Shown here: positions 16,151 through 24,648 of the stretch, piece by piece
How the letters are laid out: every line of letters starts with the position of its first letter
Position numbering within the stretch: position 1 is the stretch's first letter
Made by a program: the position numbers and the translations under genes
Source: GCA-2688775 sp964524225
Lineage (GTDB): Archaea; Nanobdellota; Nanobdellia; Woesearchaeales; GW2011-AR4
Direction of reading: 5' to 3'
Assembly: GCA_964524225.1 (NCBI GenBank)
Contig: CAZGEW010000008.1
Coordinates: 1-27,081, forward strand
Length of the DNA: 27,081 nucleotides
Notes under the pieces: model-generated
Database searches by the model: none
The model's input: the letters and a program-made list of their open reading frames with translations, nothing else
Told to the model about the DNA's origin: nothing

Positions 16151-16159
16151 TATTTAAAT
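16151..16159 (-). promoter_or_regulatory. TATA-like box of the surface-protein gene
   Basis: ATTTAAATA on the minus strand, centred 58 nt upstream of ATG 16097. This leaves room for a ~30-nt leader carrying the GGAG ribosome site at 16103-16106. Confidence 0.5.
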
Positions 16160-16212
16160 GTTTCGAAAAACTACAAATAAAATCTAAAAATTAAACGCCA
16201 AACCTCATGTAG

Positions 16213-16243
16213 AAGTTTAAAAAATTATATGATATTTAAACTT
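16213..16243. promoter_or_regulatory. TATA-like box with a 9-bp inverted repeat upstream of the DUF192 gene
   Basis: On the plus strand atatttaaa (16232-16240) is centred 43 nt before ATG 16279. It overlaps the right arm of the inverted repeat aagtttaaa (16213-16221) / tttaaactt (16235-16243). The repeat could be an operator or may be chance in AT-rich sequence. Confidence 0.35.
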
Positions 16244-16278
16244 TTCGTTATTTTTTGTATACAATTTTTACATATAAA

Positions 16279-16638
16279 ATGATATTGTTAAATTCAACAA
16301 AGAAAAGAATCATTGTAAGAAACATAGTTATTATTGAAGACAGCTTCAGAAAATTTATTGGCTTAATGTTTTCAAAACCTAGCAGTTTAGTAAAGCAAAA
16401 TAAAGCCTTAATCTTTAAGTTTAATAAAGAGAAATTAATTTCATTACATATGTTCTTTGTTTTTTATCCAATAGATGTTTTATTTCTAGATAAAAATAAA
16501 AATGTTGTGGATATTAAAGAGAATTTTAAGCCATTCACTTTGTATAAATCAAATAAGAAAGCCATGTACGCTGTTGAATTGCCAAAAGGGTCAATAAGAA
16601 AGACTAATACATGTATAGGAGATAAAATAGATTTTTAA
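16279..16638 (+). CDS. DUF192-family protein
   Basis: A 119-residue protein matching the DUF192 pattern: a GLMFS segment (FRKFIGLMFSKPSSL), ALIFKF, the central SLHMFFVFYPIDVLFLDKNK (family: M-K-N-t-...-l-D-i-l-F-l-d), VVDIKENFKPF, and a C-terminal AVELPKGSIRKTNTCIGDKI (family: E-l-p-a-G-...-G-D). DUF192 proteins are often exported or tethered and their role is unknown. Here the N-terminus has no clear signal peptide. ATG 16279 is chosen over 16255 because a TATA-like box ends at 16240, which leaves a short leader for 16279 and too little room for 16255. The 3' end overlaps the convergent GT4 gene by 4 bp. Confidence 0.82.
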   Translation: MILLNSTKKRIIVRNIVIIEDSFRKFIGLMFSKPSSLVKQNKALIFKFNKEKLISLHMFFVFYPIDVLFLDKNKNVVDIKENFKPFTLYKSNKKAMYAVELPKGSIRKTNTCIGDKIDF

Positions 16639-17735
16639 TTTTTATTATTTTTATTGATTAACTCTATTATCTTATCCAATTTATTGGCCAAAATTTTCCA
16701 CCTGAAGTTTTTTAAGTCTTTAGTGTAGCCAATCCTATCATTGTATTCTAATTTTGCCAATATTTTTTCCGCTAAATCGCCAGCGTCATTTGGTTTACAT
16801 AAACTTCCTTCATATCTCTTTAGTAAAATTGAGACATCTCCAACATCAGTAGCAACAATTGGAACATTGCATGCCATATACTCAACAATTTTGTATGGAA
16901 AACAGTATTTTGAGAATTCGTTTACTGGATTTGGCAATATTGCAACATCTGCTGTATTAATGCCAAGAACTACATCCTCTCTTTTTGGGAACCCCCTGAA
17001 GATTATATTTTTTTGATTTACATTAATGCCTTTATCAATTCTACCACTCAATAACAAAAAAGAATCAGGATATTTTTTCCTTACCTTATTGAATGCATTA
17101 ACCATAATATCAAACCCCTTCAACTTCTCTAAAGCACCTATATAAACAATTATTTTTGCATTTAATGGCAGCTTTAATTTTTGCCTTGCCTCAAGCTTAT
17201 CAATAACTTTAAACAATCTTAAATCAATGCCATTTTGTATTACAAAAATTGGCTTTTTTCTCAGCTTTGATATTTTTTTCTTTAGACTTTCGCTTACTGC
17301 AATAACTACATCAGCATTTTTAATTACATTTTCATCAAAATACTTAACAAATGGTATTTTATAAGTATCATATATACCAAAGTTGTCTTGTAGCTCATAA
17401 ATTAATGGAATTTTGAATTTTTTAGAATAATAATAACTAGCTATGCCTATTAATGGTTCTGTCGTAGCAACAATTACTTCATATTTTTCTTTTTTTACTA
17501 ATGAATTCAATGAAGATAAAAATACAAAAAAAGAAAAAAAACCAAAAGGCTTTATAAAAAACCTCATTCCATTTCTATTAATTATCTTTTCTTCTTTCTT
17601 AACATAATCAGGGCATAAAAAATCAATGCTATGTTTTTTTGCTAGTTGCTCAAATAGCCTTATCTGTCTTCCAAAATTTTGCATAACCATATCCTTATTA
17701 GCACCAAAACGTTTCATTACAACAAGAATTTTCAT
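16635..17735 (-). CDS. GT4-family (GT-B fold) glycosyltransferase
   Basis: A 366-residue retaining glycosyltransferase of the GT4 type, likely adding a sugar from a nucleotide-sugar donor to a lipid-linked or surface glycan. Domain 1 has MKILVVMKRFGANKDMV and an acceptor region with PLIYELQDNFGIYDTYK. The inter-domain part shows FVIQNGIDLRLFK, then IVYIGALEKLKGFDIMVNAF, SFLLLSGRIDKG, VAILPNPVNEFSKYCFPYK and IVEYMACNVPIVATDVGD, which holds the family's donor-binding E/E region. No membrane segments are seen. A TATA-like box 23 nt before the ATG suggests a leaderless message. It is the last minus-strand gene of the glycan cluster and its stop overlaps the DUF192 gene. Donor and acceptor cannot be inferred. 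Confidence 0.9.
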   Translation of the reverse strand: MKILVVMKRFGANKDMVMQNFGRQIRLFEQLAKKHSIDFLCPDYVKKEEKIINRNGMRFFIKPFGFFSFFVFLSSLNSLVKKEKYEVIVATTEPLIGIASYYYSKKFKIPLIYELQDNFGIYDTYKIPFVKYFDENVIKNADVVIAVSESLKKKISKLRKKPIFVIQNGIDLRLFKVIDKLEARQKLKLPLNAKIIVYIGALEKLKGFDIMVNAFNKVRKKYPDSFLLLSGRIDKGINVNQKNIIFRGFPKREDVVLGINTADVAILPNPVNEFSKYCFPYKIVEYMACNVPIVATDVGDVSILLKRYEGSLCKPNDAGDLAEKILAKLEYNDRIGYTKDLKNFRWKILANKLDKIIELINKNNKN

Positions 17736-17753
17736 TTTCTGAAAAACATTTTT

Positions 17754-17762
17754 TATTTAAAT
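17754..17762 (-). promoter_or_regulatory. TATA-like box of the GT4 gene
   Basis: ATTTAAATA on the minus strand, centred 23 nt upstream of ATG 17735 with no Shine-Dalgarno. It lies just inside the gap after the DNA methyltransferase gene. Confidence 0.5.
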
Positions 17763-17765
17763 TAG

Positions 17766-20240
17766 CTATAAATAGATGTTTAATGAATTTTGACTTTGTC
17801 TTTCGTCTTTAGGCAACTTGAAATATTTGTCTACATTTTTATTCTCAACTACTTTTTTTGTTTTTATTTGATTAAATAGACTCTCAACATCTTTATAAAA
17901 CATAAATTTCCATCTATATTTTTGCATATTCTCATTTAAAATAGGCTCTCTCATTTTTCTAAATAACAATTTTTCTCTTTCTTCTGGGATTACAATAATT
18001 CTTTTTAAAGTATCGTGAGGTATATTTGAACCTCTAACAATTGCTTCTGTGATTGCTGTTGTATTTTCAACTTCAAATTCATATTTAACTCTGCCTTCAT
18101 CATGCCATAAAACATCGATTTGTTTTACTCTGTCTAAATTAGTTGTTGGGATAAATCTAAAAACAGGATTTTTATTTGTAATAAAATCAGAGAGCTTCTG
18201 GCGGTTATAAATTTCATTCTGCTCTTTTAGTCCTATCCAAATATCATAACCTAACTTTTTCCCTATGATAGCTAAGAAATAGATCATTTTTATATGCTCA
18301 TTTTCTCTAATTTTAAATGAAGGTTTTAACATCCAATTTCCATCTTTTGTCGGCTCAGCATACTCTTCAAGAATTTCTTTTATGCTTTGCTTTTCTGGTG
18401 TTAATGCATTAGGAAATTTAATAAAAATCTCTTGGAGAATATCGTCAAAAGAAATTTTATATTTTCTTCTTAAAACATCTACAACTGCACTTTCAACTCT
18501 GTCCCCTAGTGGAACTAATTCGAGATAAGGAATTTTACTTGGGTCTTTAAACCACCACTTTTTGCCTATAACTTTTCCTTTTTCATCTTTAATGTTAACT
18601 AAAGCGAATTCCTTATTTAAAAATTCGTTCATGACTTCATCAGGATTTTGCTTTCCAGTCAATAAGGCGCCTTCTTTTTTTAATTCCACAATTATACCAT
18701 TTAAGATAATAGTGTATGGTGTCGGCTCTCCTCTTTCTGCTATAATACTTTTTGCTGCTTGAAGAACAGTTCTTTTATATCTCTCTTCACTTATTTCAGC
18801 AATCTTTTTTCTTTTGTCTATTTGCGGTTTTTTAAATCTGATATAATAATCACCAACTGCTGAGCCATAAGGCGCCAACAAACCTTTAGCTGATGGTCTT
18901 GCTGGTTCTTGATAAATTATTTTTTCCAAATCAAATCCCGCTAAAACACATGCGCTTATAATGGCATTCCAAACTCTGATATTAGTGTTATGAAAAGTAA
19001 CAGTGAGCCATCTTCCTTTCTTTAAAAGATTATAAATTTGCCTAAAAGCAACCTTTAGCATTGTTTCGTAAGTATCTTCTGTTTTATTTCTAATTGGGCT
19101 ATCACTAATTATTATCTCATCTTCAAAATTCGGCTCAAAGCCAAGCCACGAATTCCACATATAGTCTAATTCTAAATAAGGAACAGCATCGCCATAAGGT
19201 GGATCTGTAAATATATAATCAACAGAATTGAGTGGAATAATTTTATCTAATTCTAAAGTATTAAAACTTTTTATCATTATGTTAGCATCATTTTTTAGCT
19301 CTTCAAAATTTTCAGCTTCCTTGTAATATTTTATTAAGGAATTAGATTCCTCTTTGCCTCTTTTTATTTTATCAAATCTTTCCTCAAAACAATTCCAAAC
19401 ATTTATTTCAAAATATTCGTCAGGAACCCAAAAGCCTCTTGTAGCCCAGCTTCCTACTTCTGGTTTAGACTCTTCAGTTTTTCCTAATTGTCTTCCTCTT
19501 CTTCTTATAACAAAAACCATCTTGCTTGCTTGTGGCAAAGCAGAAGAAAAAATAAATCTCATAATTTCTTTTATTTTTTTATCTTCAATCTTGTTTATCT
19601 CATTTAGAATAATTGATAATGTGATTAAGTTTCTTCTTGTAAATAAATCAGAGACTTTTTCTCCTTTGTGGACATTGACTCTAGAATTCCAAATTAATTC
19701 ATTTTGAGGTATCCAAAATGGGATTCTTTTTCTTTCTATCTCGCTTAATAATTCCTTATCTTTTTGTGTTGGGGCTTTCCATTGCACTTCTTTAGAACAA
19801 TCGCAACTATATCTTATATCTGTAGGGGCATGTTTATTCCATATAGTTGCTTCAATTATCACTTCCTTTTTGCATTTTAAACAATTTGTTATATACAACA
19901 AATCTATTTTTTCTTTAACCTCATTTTTTATGTCATTAAAAGTATCTTCAAATTTCTTAATATCAATTGATAATGCTGTATTTTTAGTAATAAAACTAGC
20001 TATCGGGTCTAAATCAATAGCAATTCCTTTTCTCCCTAATTTTATGGCTTCTATTGCAGTAACTCCAGAGCCAGCGAAAGGGTCAAGCACAACTTCACCT
20101 TCCTTTGAATAATGTCTGATGTATTCAGAAACGACATTGGCAGGTTTTCTAGCCCAATATTTATGCATAAGATACATAGAAGTATGTGTTTTAGCAGGCA
20201 AATTATAATTTATATGTTGAATATTGATTTTTTTTATCAT
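17766..20240 (-). CDS. DNA methyltransferase (N4/N6-type) with zinc-binding insert and C-terminal nuclease-like region
   Basis: Predicted AdoMet-dependent amino-methyltransferase of DNA, 824 residues. The N-terminus has HKYWARKPANVVSEYIRHYS and SAM motif I DPFAGSGVTAIEAIKLGRKG (from 53). A Cys4 pair (Cys120/123 in CLKC, Cys146/148 in CDC) looks like a zinc site. Catalytic motif IV is TDPPYGDAVPYLELDYMW (346-349 DPPY), followed by WLTVTFHNTN. The last ~300 residues are not part of the methyltransferase core. Near the end, QIDVLWHDEGRVKYEFEVEN (Asp709, Glu721/723/725) looks like a PD-(D/E)XK nuclease core with E-x-E, then RIIVIPEERE and KFMFYKDVE. ATG 20240 overlaps the upstream stop as ATGA, so it is preferred over 20264. 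No separate restriction gene is adjacent. Confidence 0.87.
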   Translation of the reverse strand: MIKKINIQHINYNLPAKTHTSMYLMHKYWARKPANVVSEYIRHYSKEGEVVLDPFAGSGVTAIEAIKLGRKGIAIDLDPIASFITKNTALSIDIKKFEDTFNDIKNEVKEKIDLLYITNCLKCKKEVIIEATIWNKHAPTDIRYSCDCSKEVQWKAPTQKDKELLSEIERKRIPFWIPQNELIWNSRVNVHKGEKVSDLFTRRNLITLSIILNEINKIEDKKIKEIMRFIFSSALPQASKMVFVIRRRGRQLGKTEESKPEVGSWATRGFWVPDEYFEINVWNCFEERFDKIKRGKEESNSLIKYYKEAENFEELKNDANIMIKSFNTLELDKIIPLNSVDYIFTDPPYGDAVPYLELDYMWNSWLGFEPNFEDEIIISDSPIRNKTEDTYETMLKVAFRQIYNLLKKGRWLTVTFHNTNIRVWNAIISACVLAGFDLEKIIYQEPARPSAKGLLAPYGSAVGDYYIRFKKPQIDKRKKIAEISEERYKRTVLQAAKSIIAERGEPTPYTIILNGIIVELKKEGALLTGKQNPDEVMNEFLNKEFALVNIKDEKGKVIGKKWWFKDPSKIPYLELVPLGDRVESAVVDVLRRKYKISFDDILQEIFIKFPNALTPEKQSIKEILEEYAEPTKDGNWMLKPSFKIRENEHIKMIYFLAIIGKKLGYDIWIGLKEQNEIYNRQKLSDFITNKNPVFRFIPTTNLDRVKQIDVLWHDEGRVKYEFEVENTTAITEAIVRGSNIPHDTLKRIIVIPEEREKLLFRKMREPILNENMQKYRWKFMFYKDVESLFNQIKTKKVVENKNVDKYFKLPKDERQSQNSLNIYL

Positions 20241-21202
20241 TTTTTGAAATAATCCATATACCAATCAATTGTTTCTTTCAACCCCTCATCAATACTATAT
20301 TTTGGTTCCCATTTAAGAATTTCTTTTGCTTTTTTTATTGACAAGTATTGCTCATCAATCTCATTTTTTGCTTCTCCTAAAATCTTTGGCTTTACTTTCT
20401 TACCCATCAATTTAATGATTTTATTATACAACTCCAAGACGCTTATAGGCTTGTCAGTTCCAAAGTTAAATGCTTGTCCTATAACGTTTTCTCTATGCAG
20501 ATTTTCCGCTAGGGCTAGATATGCGTCAATTGCGTCTGTAATATATATATAGTCTCTTAAGGGTGTGCCATCACTTCTTATTACAGGTTGCTCATTATTA
20601 ATTAGCTTCGTAATAACATCAGGCACTATCCTGCTTAAGTTCATATCAGCAGGCCCGTAAGTATTCGCATTTCTAGTTATAGCCAATGGAAGCTTGTATG
20701 TCATAAAGTAGCATCTCGCTATTATCTCAGCACATGCCTTTGATGCATCATAAGGAAAATAGCCTTGTAAAGGTGATTCTTCAGTATAGGGAAGATTTTT
20801 TTGCTGTCCATAAGCCTTATCGGATGAAGCAACTATCATTCCATTAATTTTTTTTGATAATCTGCTCGCTTCTAAAATATTCCATGTGCCCTTTATATTT
20901 GACTCAAAGGTGGATAAGGGACTTCTGTTGGCTGGTGCAACAATTGCTTGTGCTGCAAGATGAAAGCAAAATTCAATTTCGTATTCATTAAGAGTTCTCT
21001 CGCAATCTGCAAAATTGATAATATTGCCATGAACTATATTTATTTTTCTTTGTAAACCTAAAATATCTATGTTGCTTGTCTTTTTAATGTCTCTTACTAT
21101 AGTCGCTACATTAGCTCCTTTATCAGAAAGCCTTTTTGCTAGATGGCTACCAACAAAGCCATCTGCACCAGTCACTAAAACATTTATTCCACTCCAATTC
21201 AT
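20237..21202 (-). CDS. NAD-dependent nucleotide-sugar dehydratase/epimerase (extended SDR, CDP-glucose 4,6-dehydratase-like)
   Basis: An extended short-chain dehydrogenase/reductase acting on a nucleotide sugar, 321 residues. The N-terminal Rossmann motif is VLVTGADGFVGSHLAKRL (Gly-rich loop 12-18). Further sites are FHLAAQAIV, SSDKAYG, the catalytic Y151-D-A-S-K155, and RNANTYGPADMNLSRIVPDV. The W-x-G-x-x-V-L-V-T-G start, FHLAAQ, the SDKaYg block and pairing with an RfbF-like gene suggest a CDP-glucose 4,6-dehydratase (RfbG-like), but GDP-mannose dehydratase or another epimerase is possible. ATG 21202 overlaps the upstream stop as ATGA; the frame also has ATG at 21211. Its own stop overlaps the DNA methyltransferase start in the same way. 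Confidence 0.85.
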   Translation of the reverse strand: MNWSGINVLVTGADGFVGSHLAKRLSDKGANVATIVRDIKKTSNIDILGLQRKINIVHGNIINFADCERTLNEYEIEFCFHLAAQAIVAPANRSPLSTFESNIKGTWNILEASRLSKKINGMIVASSDKAYGQQKNLPYTEESPLQGYFPYDASKACAEIIARCYFMTYKLPLAITRNANTYGPADMNLSRIVPDVITKLINNEQPVIRSDGTPLRDYIYITDAIDAYLALAENLHRENVIGQAFNFGTDKPISVLELYNKIIKLMGKKVKPKILGEAKNEIDEQYLSIKKAKEILKWEPKYSIDEGLKETIDWYMDYFKK

Positions 21203-21891
21203 TTTAACCATGGTGTAACTCCTTTATCGCACATCTCATTTAATTCAATCACATCCTTTAATGTGTTCATTGATTTCCAAAAGCCATTGTGCTTAAATGC
21301 AGCTATTTGTCCTACTTTTGCAAGCTCATCAAAAGTTTCTTTCTCTAAATCATAGTTCTTTTTCATATACGAAAATATTTTTTTATTGAATACATAAAAG
21401 CCGCCATTCATGAAATGGTTTAGCCTTGGTTTTTCTTTAAAGCCAATAACATTGCCTTTTTTATTGAACTCTAAAATGCCAAATGGTGACTCGAGATTTA
21501 CAGCTGTTAAAGTAACAATCTTTTTGTTTTTTTTATGAAAATCATACAGTTTATTGATATTGACATCGCTTAGGTCATCGCCATATGTAACAAAAAAATT
21601 ATCATCATTAATTAAATGCCTCACTAGCTTAATCCTCTCTGCTTTATTAGTATCTAAACCAGTATCTTCAAAATATATCTTAATGCCTTTTATGTTCTTA
21701 AAATATTGCTTGATTTTATCTCCTTTGTAGCCTAAGCAAAAAATGAATTCTTTGCACCCATGTGCCTTATAAACCTGAAGAACATGCCACAAAATTGGTT
21801 TATTGCAAATTTCAATCAATGGCTTTGGAATCTTCTCTGTGAATTCTCTTAACCTTGTGCCTTTTCCACCACACAAAACTATGACTTGCAT
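21199..21891 (-). CDS. rfbF: Sugar-1-phosphate nucleotidyltransferase (glucose-1-phosphate cytidylyltransferase-like)
   Basis: Forms an NDP-sugar from NTP and sugar-1-phosphate. It has 230 residues. The signature is VIVLCGGKGTRLREFTEKIP then KPLIEICNKPILWHVLQVYK, and FIFCLGYKGDKIKQYF. The phrase KPILWH-x8-9-G-x3-FI-x-C-GYKG is characteristic of RfbF-type cytidylyltransferases more than of RfbA thymidylyltransferases. Metal-binding acidic residues are in TYGDDLSD, the C-terminal half has MNGGFYVFNKKIF, and the end FWKSMNTLKDVIELNEM matches the family's G-x-W-x-x-M-D-T-x-x-D. It is slightly shorter than bacterial RfbF (~255). The downstream SDR overlaps by 4 nt (ATGA), a strong sign that the two act in one pathway. 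The nucleotide specificity is inferred. Confidence 0.85.
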   Translation of the reverse strand: MQVIVLCGGKGTRLREFTEKIPKPLIEICNKPILWHVLQVYKAHGCKEFIFCLGYKGDKIKQYFKNIKGIKIYFEDTGLDTNKAERIKLVRHLINDDNFFVTYGDDLSDVNINKLYDFHKKNKKIVTLTAVNLESPFGILEFNKKGNVIGFKEKPRLNHFMNGGFYVFNKKIFSYMKKNYDLEKETFDELAKVGQIAAFKHNGFWKSMNTLKDVIELNEMCDKGVTPWLK

Positions 21892-21910
21892 AAGCTATGC
21901 TATTAGAATT

Positions 21911-22579
21911 TCATTTAAAAAACTTTGCGTGTGTCTTGACAGCTACTACAAAATAATAAGTTGGGAATCTTTCTGTTTTATCCAAGAAATCAAAAACACT
22001 GATAAATTGAGCTAGTATGTATAGTGGATATAAAACATACACCATAATTTGAATTAAATTTTTTAATTGCTTTGGAAATAACAAAGGTAAGCCCTTTATT
22101 AATGAATGCAAAATAATTGCCGGGATATTAAAAATGCCACCAACTGCCTTTATTTTGTCTATCTTGAAATATTGCCCAAGTAAAGCTACTATGCCATATT
22201 TTGTGAATCTGTATTTGTCAACAGGGACATCATGTATGGGGTAAAAGAAAGGCATTACTAAAATCAATTTTCCATCCTTCTTTAGTATTTTGTGCAAATC
22301 TCTAACAACATCAAATGGATTATCAAAATAATAAAAAGAGTTGATACTTATAACATTGTTGAAGGTATTTGTCTTAAACGGCAGATTATTTGCATTACCA
22401 ATAACATTTGTTGTAGAATTCTTTACTTTATCAAAACAGATTACCTTGCCACTTATGTTTTTGTGGTAATATGGTTTTGTGCCACAACCTAAGTCGAGTG
22501 TAATGTCCTTATTTCTTCCTAGTTCTTCCTTAATTAATTTACCAATTCTCTTAGATATTAAAAAGAATTCTCCTATCAT
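21911..22579 (-). CDS. Class I SAM-dependent methyltransferase (type 11) in the sugar operon
   Basis: A 222-residue methyltransferase with SAM motif I ITLDLGCGTKPYYHK, post-I acidic residue in VICFDKVK, NANNLPFKTNTFNNVISINS, and DVVRDLHKILKKDGKLILVM, the typical type 11 core. MPFFYPIHDVPVDKYRFTK resembles methyltransferases found in glycan and polysaccharide clusters. The C-terminal ~60 residues are hydrophobic (IIQIMVYVLYPLYILAQFIS-like stretch), suggesting membrane association. It starts the minus-strand unit methyltransferase, rfbF, SDR, DNA methyltransferase; the rfbF ATG lies 19 nt after its stop. The likely substrate is a sugar or lipid-linked glycan. Confidence 0.83.
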   Translation of the reverse strand: MIGEFFLISKRIGKLIKEELGRNKDITLDLGCGTKPYYHKNISGKVICFDKVKNSTTNVIGNANNLPFKTNTFNNVISINSFYYFDNPFDVVRDLHKILKKDGKLILVMPFFYPIHDVPVDKYRFTKYGIVALLGQYFKIDKIKAVGGIFNIPAIILHSLIKGLPLLFPKQLKNLIQIMVYVLYPLYILAQFISVFDFLDKTERFPTYYFVVAVKTHAKFFK

Positions 22580-22682
22580 TTTCTAGCCTTAAATATAACA
22601 ATACCATAAATACATTTTGTTCCTATTGCTTTGCTAAATTTTTGTATCATTATACAAATAAGAAAAATATTCTTTTAGCATG

Positions 22683-23567
22683 CTAACCTTCTCCAAACAT
22701 ATCTGCCAAAAATGCAAATGTTAACAATTGAAATCCGACGCTTAATATCACTACATTAAGCATAAGCAATGCAAAATGTCCTGAAATGCCAGTTGTAAAA
22801 TGCAAATAAATCATATAAAACCCTATCAATACACCAATTGAAAATACCAAAGTTCCAATAACCCCAAAAAACTTTAATGGCTTGTAGTCTCTGTAAATTC
22901 TTAATATGTTAATCCATGCCTTTATCGCATAAGAGAATGGATTGCTTACTAGCCTGCTTTTATCTTTTCTCTTTGCAAAATATATAGGCACTTCCTTTAT
23001 CCTATACTTATTTTTCACTGCCCTTATAATTTGCTCTTGTGTGTAGGTGTGTTGAGATTTTATATTTACCTTTTTTGCAAACTCTCTTGTAAATGCTCTA
23101 AATCCAGTTTGCGCATCTGAAATCTTAGTTTCTGCAATTTGAGAAACTACTCGTGAAAATGCAATGTTACCAACTCTATGAATTAAAGGCATATATTCAA
23201 TCTTGCCAATAAACCTACTTCCTAAAACTAAGTCATAGCCATTTTTAATCTCCTTAATAAGTTTTGGAATTTCCTCAGGTTGATATTGCATATCGGCATC
23301 AATATGCACGATTACATCAGCACCTAACTCTAAAGACTTGTTTATTTCCGTTCTGAAAGTCTCTGCTAACCCATAATTTTTTGGGTGCGAATAAACAATT
23401 GCATTTGCTTTTTTTGCTATACTAGCTGTTTTGTCACTGCTTCCATCATCGACAATAAGAATGTTATAATTGTACCTATTATTCCTCATAGTCTTGTGTA
23501 TCTTCTCAATTAAGGTTCCTATTGTCCTTTCTTCATTATATGCTGGTATTGTAACTAAAATCTGCAT
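22683..23567 (-). CDS. GT2 glycosyltransferase, dolichyl-phosphate mannose synthase-like with two membrane helices
   Basis: A 294-residue inverting GT-A enzyme that probably transfers a sugar to a polyprenyl phosphate. The N-terminus is ILVTIPAYNEERTIGTLIEK, NILIVDDGSSDKTASIAKKA, and the metal-binding VIVHIDADMQYQPEEIPKLI, then LVLGSRFIGKIEYMPLIHRV and DAQTGFRAF. The C-terminus has two helices, FFGVIGTLVFSIGVLIGFYM and LLMLNVVILSVGFQLLTFAF, as in membrane-bound DPM1 forms. It ends soon after the second helix (ADMFGEG), a little shorter than relatives I recall. A TATA-like box is centred 27 nt upstream of the ATG, consistent with a leaderless message. It is divergent from the GT2 gene at 23664. 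Confidence 0.92.
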   Translation of the reverse strand: MQILVTIPAYNEERTIGTLIEKIHKTMRNNRYNYNILIVDDGSSDKTASIAKKANAIVYSHPKNYGLAETFRTEINKSLELGADVIVHIDADMQYQPEEIPKLIKEIKNGYDLVLGSRFIGKIEYMPLIHRVGNIAFSRVVSQIAETKISDAQTGFRAFTREFAKKVNIKSQHTYTQEQIIRAVKNKYRIKEVPIYFAKRKDKSRLVSNPFSYAIKAWINILRIYRDYKPLKFFGVIGTLVFSIGVLIGFYMIYLHFTTGISGHFALLMLNVVILSVGFQLLTFAFLADMFGEG

Positions 23568-23589
23568 AGAATAGACTAAAAAAGTCAGC

Positions 23590-23598
23590 TTTAAATAT
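23590..23598 (-). promoter_or_regulatory. TATA-like box of the GT2 gene at 22683-23567
   Basis: ATATTTAAA on the minus strand, centred 27 nt upstream of the ATG, in a 96-bp divergent intergenic region. Confidence 0.5.
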
Positions 23599-23637
23599 AT
23601 TTCTATATATTTCTATCAAATACAAACAAAAAATTTT

Positions 23638-23646
23638 TATTTAAAT
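23638..23646 (+). promoter_or_regulatory. TATA-like box of the GT2 gene at 23664
   Basis: tatttaaat centred 22 nt upstream of ATG 23664, with no Shine-Dalgarno, suggesting a leaderless or nearly leaderless message. It is the same 9-mer as near the GT4 and surface-protein genes. Confidence 0.5.
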
Positions 23647-23663
23647 TAGACTATAAAAATAAA

Positions 23664-24638
23664 ATGAGCAAATCTTTAGTGCCAATTTTAGTATCTGTTG
23701 TTATAGTTAACTATAATGGCAAAGAACTGCTAAAGACTGCTATACAATCGATTAAAAAATCAACATTTAAAGATTTTGAAATAATTGTAGTTGACAATGC
23801 ATCAACCGACAGTAGCCAAGAGTTTCTTAAGAAAAAACATCCAGATATTAAGGTTGTAAACAATAATACAAATCTTGGCTATTCTGGAATAAATAATGCA
23901 ATCAAATTTTGCAAAGGAAAATACATCCTATTCTTAAACAATGACATAAAAATTGACAAAGAATGTATAGCTAGACTTGTCAAATCTATCGAAGCTAATG
24001 GCGCAATTGGTATGACAGCTCCAAGGTTAATTAACTATTACAACAAAAAATTGGTATCTGGCGGTACATGGCTTTCAAGAGCATTTTATAGTGGACATAT
24101 AAAGGGAAATGTCGAGCAAGGGGACAAAATAATACCATATTTAGGTGTTGGTTTGATAAGAAAGAGCATAGTTGATATTTATGGTTATATCTTTGACCCT
24201 GATTATTTTATTTACGGTGAGGACGTTGATCTTGGCTTGAGAATAAAATTGCTTGATAAGAAAGTTGTATTTGTGGGCAATGCAATTTTATATCATATGC
24301 ATGCTGCAACAATGAAAAAATCGCATAGCGCTTATGCTACCTTTTTAATGGAAAGGAATTTGCTTATTACATTCTTCAAGATTTTATCCTTTAGAAATAT
24401 AATCTTATACATTCCTTATGTCTTATTAGTAAGGTTTGTTGCGATTTTTAAAGATTTTGTATCATTCGAAATTGGAAATGCAAGTTCTAGAATAAAAGCA
24501 ATTATATTTGTTTTGATTAAATTTAACTCAATTCTAGACAAAAGACAAAAAATTCAAAAATTGAGAATAGTGAATGACAACTATATTTTTGAGGTTTTTA
24601 GTGAAAGAAATCTATTAAAACCAAAATTCATCGTTTAA
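23664..24638 (+). CDS. GT2 glycosyltransferase, rhamnosyltransferase-like (WbbL/COG1216 type)
   Basis: A 324-residue GT-A enzyme, the only plus-strand gene in the glycan cluster after DUF192. It has SVVIVNYNGKELLKTAIQSI, IIVVDNASTDSSQEFLKK, NNTNLGYSGINNAIKFCKGK, and LFLNNDIKIDKECIARLV with the N-N-D form of the metal-binding motif typical of this group. YFIYGEDVDLGLRIKLLDKK matches the family E-D-x-D-L/W acceptor-side motif. The C-terminal part includes a hydrophobic stretch (IILYIPYVLLVRFVAIF) that may contact the membrane. Enzymes of this group commonly add deoxysugars such as rhamnose. Together with the RfbF/SDR pair that fits, but the donor is not proven. The stop is 10 bp from the convergent GT2 gene. 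Confidence 0.92.
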   Translation: MSKSLVPILVSVVIVNYNGKELLKTAIQSIKKSTFKDFEIIVVDNASTDSSQEFLKKKHPDIKVVNNNTNLGYSGINNAIKFCKGKYILFLNNDIKIDKECIARLVKSIEANGAIGMTAPRLINYYNKKLVSGGTWLSRAFYSGHIKGNVEQGDKIIPYLGVGLIRKSIVDIYGYIFDPDYFIYGEDVDLGLRIKLLDKKVVFVGNAILYHMHAATMKKSHSAYATFLMERNLLITFFKILSFRNIILYIPYVLLVRFVAIFKDFVSFEIGNASSRIKAIIFVLIKFNSILDKRQKIQKLRIVNDNYIFEVFSERNLLKPKFIV

Positions 24639-24648
24639 TTTGGTAAAA

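Noticed and set aside
22634..22690. Possible frameshift at the end of the GT2 gene (a +1 frame continues with MLKEYFSYLYNDTKI)
   Set aside because: Relatives often extend a little further, but the continuation is only about 18 codons and not clearly homologous. The stop at 22683 could be genuine.
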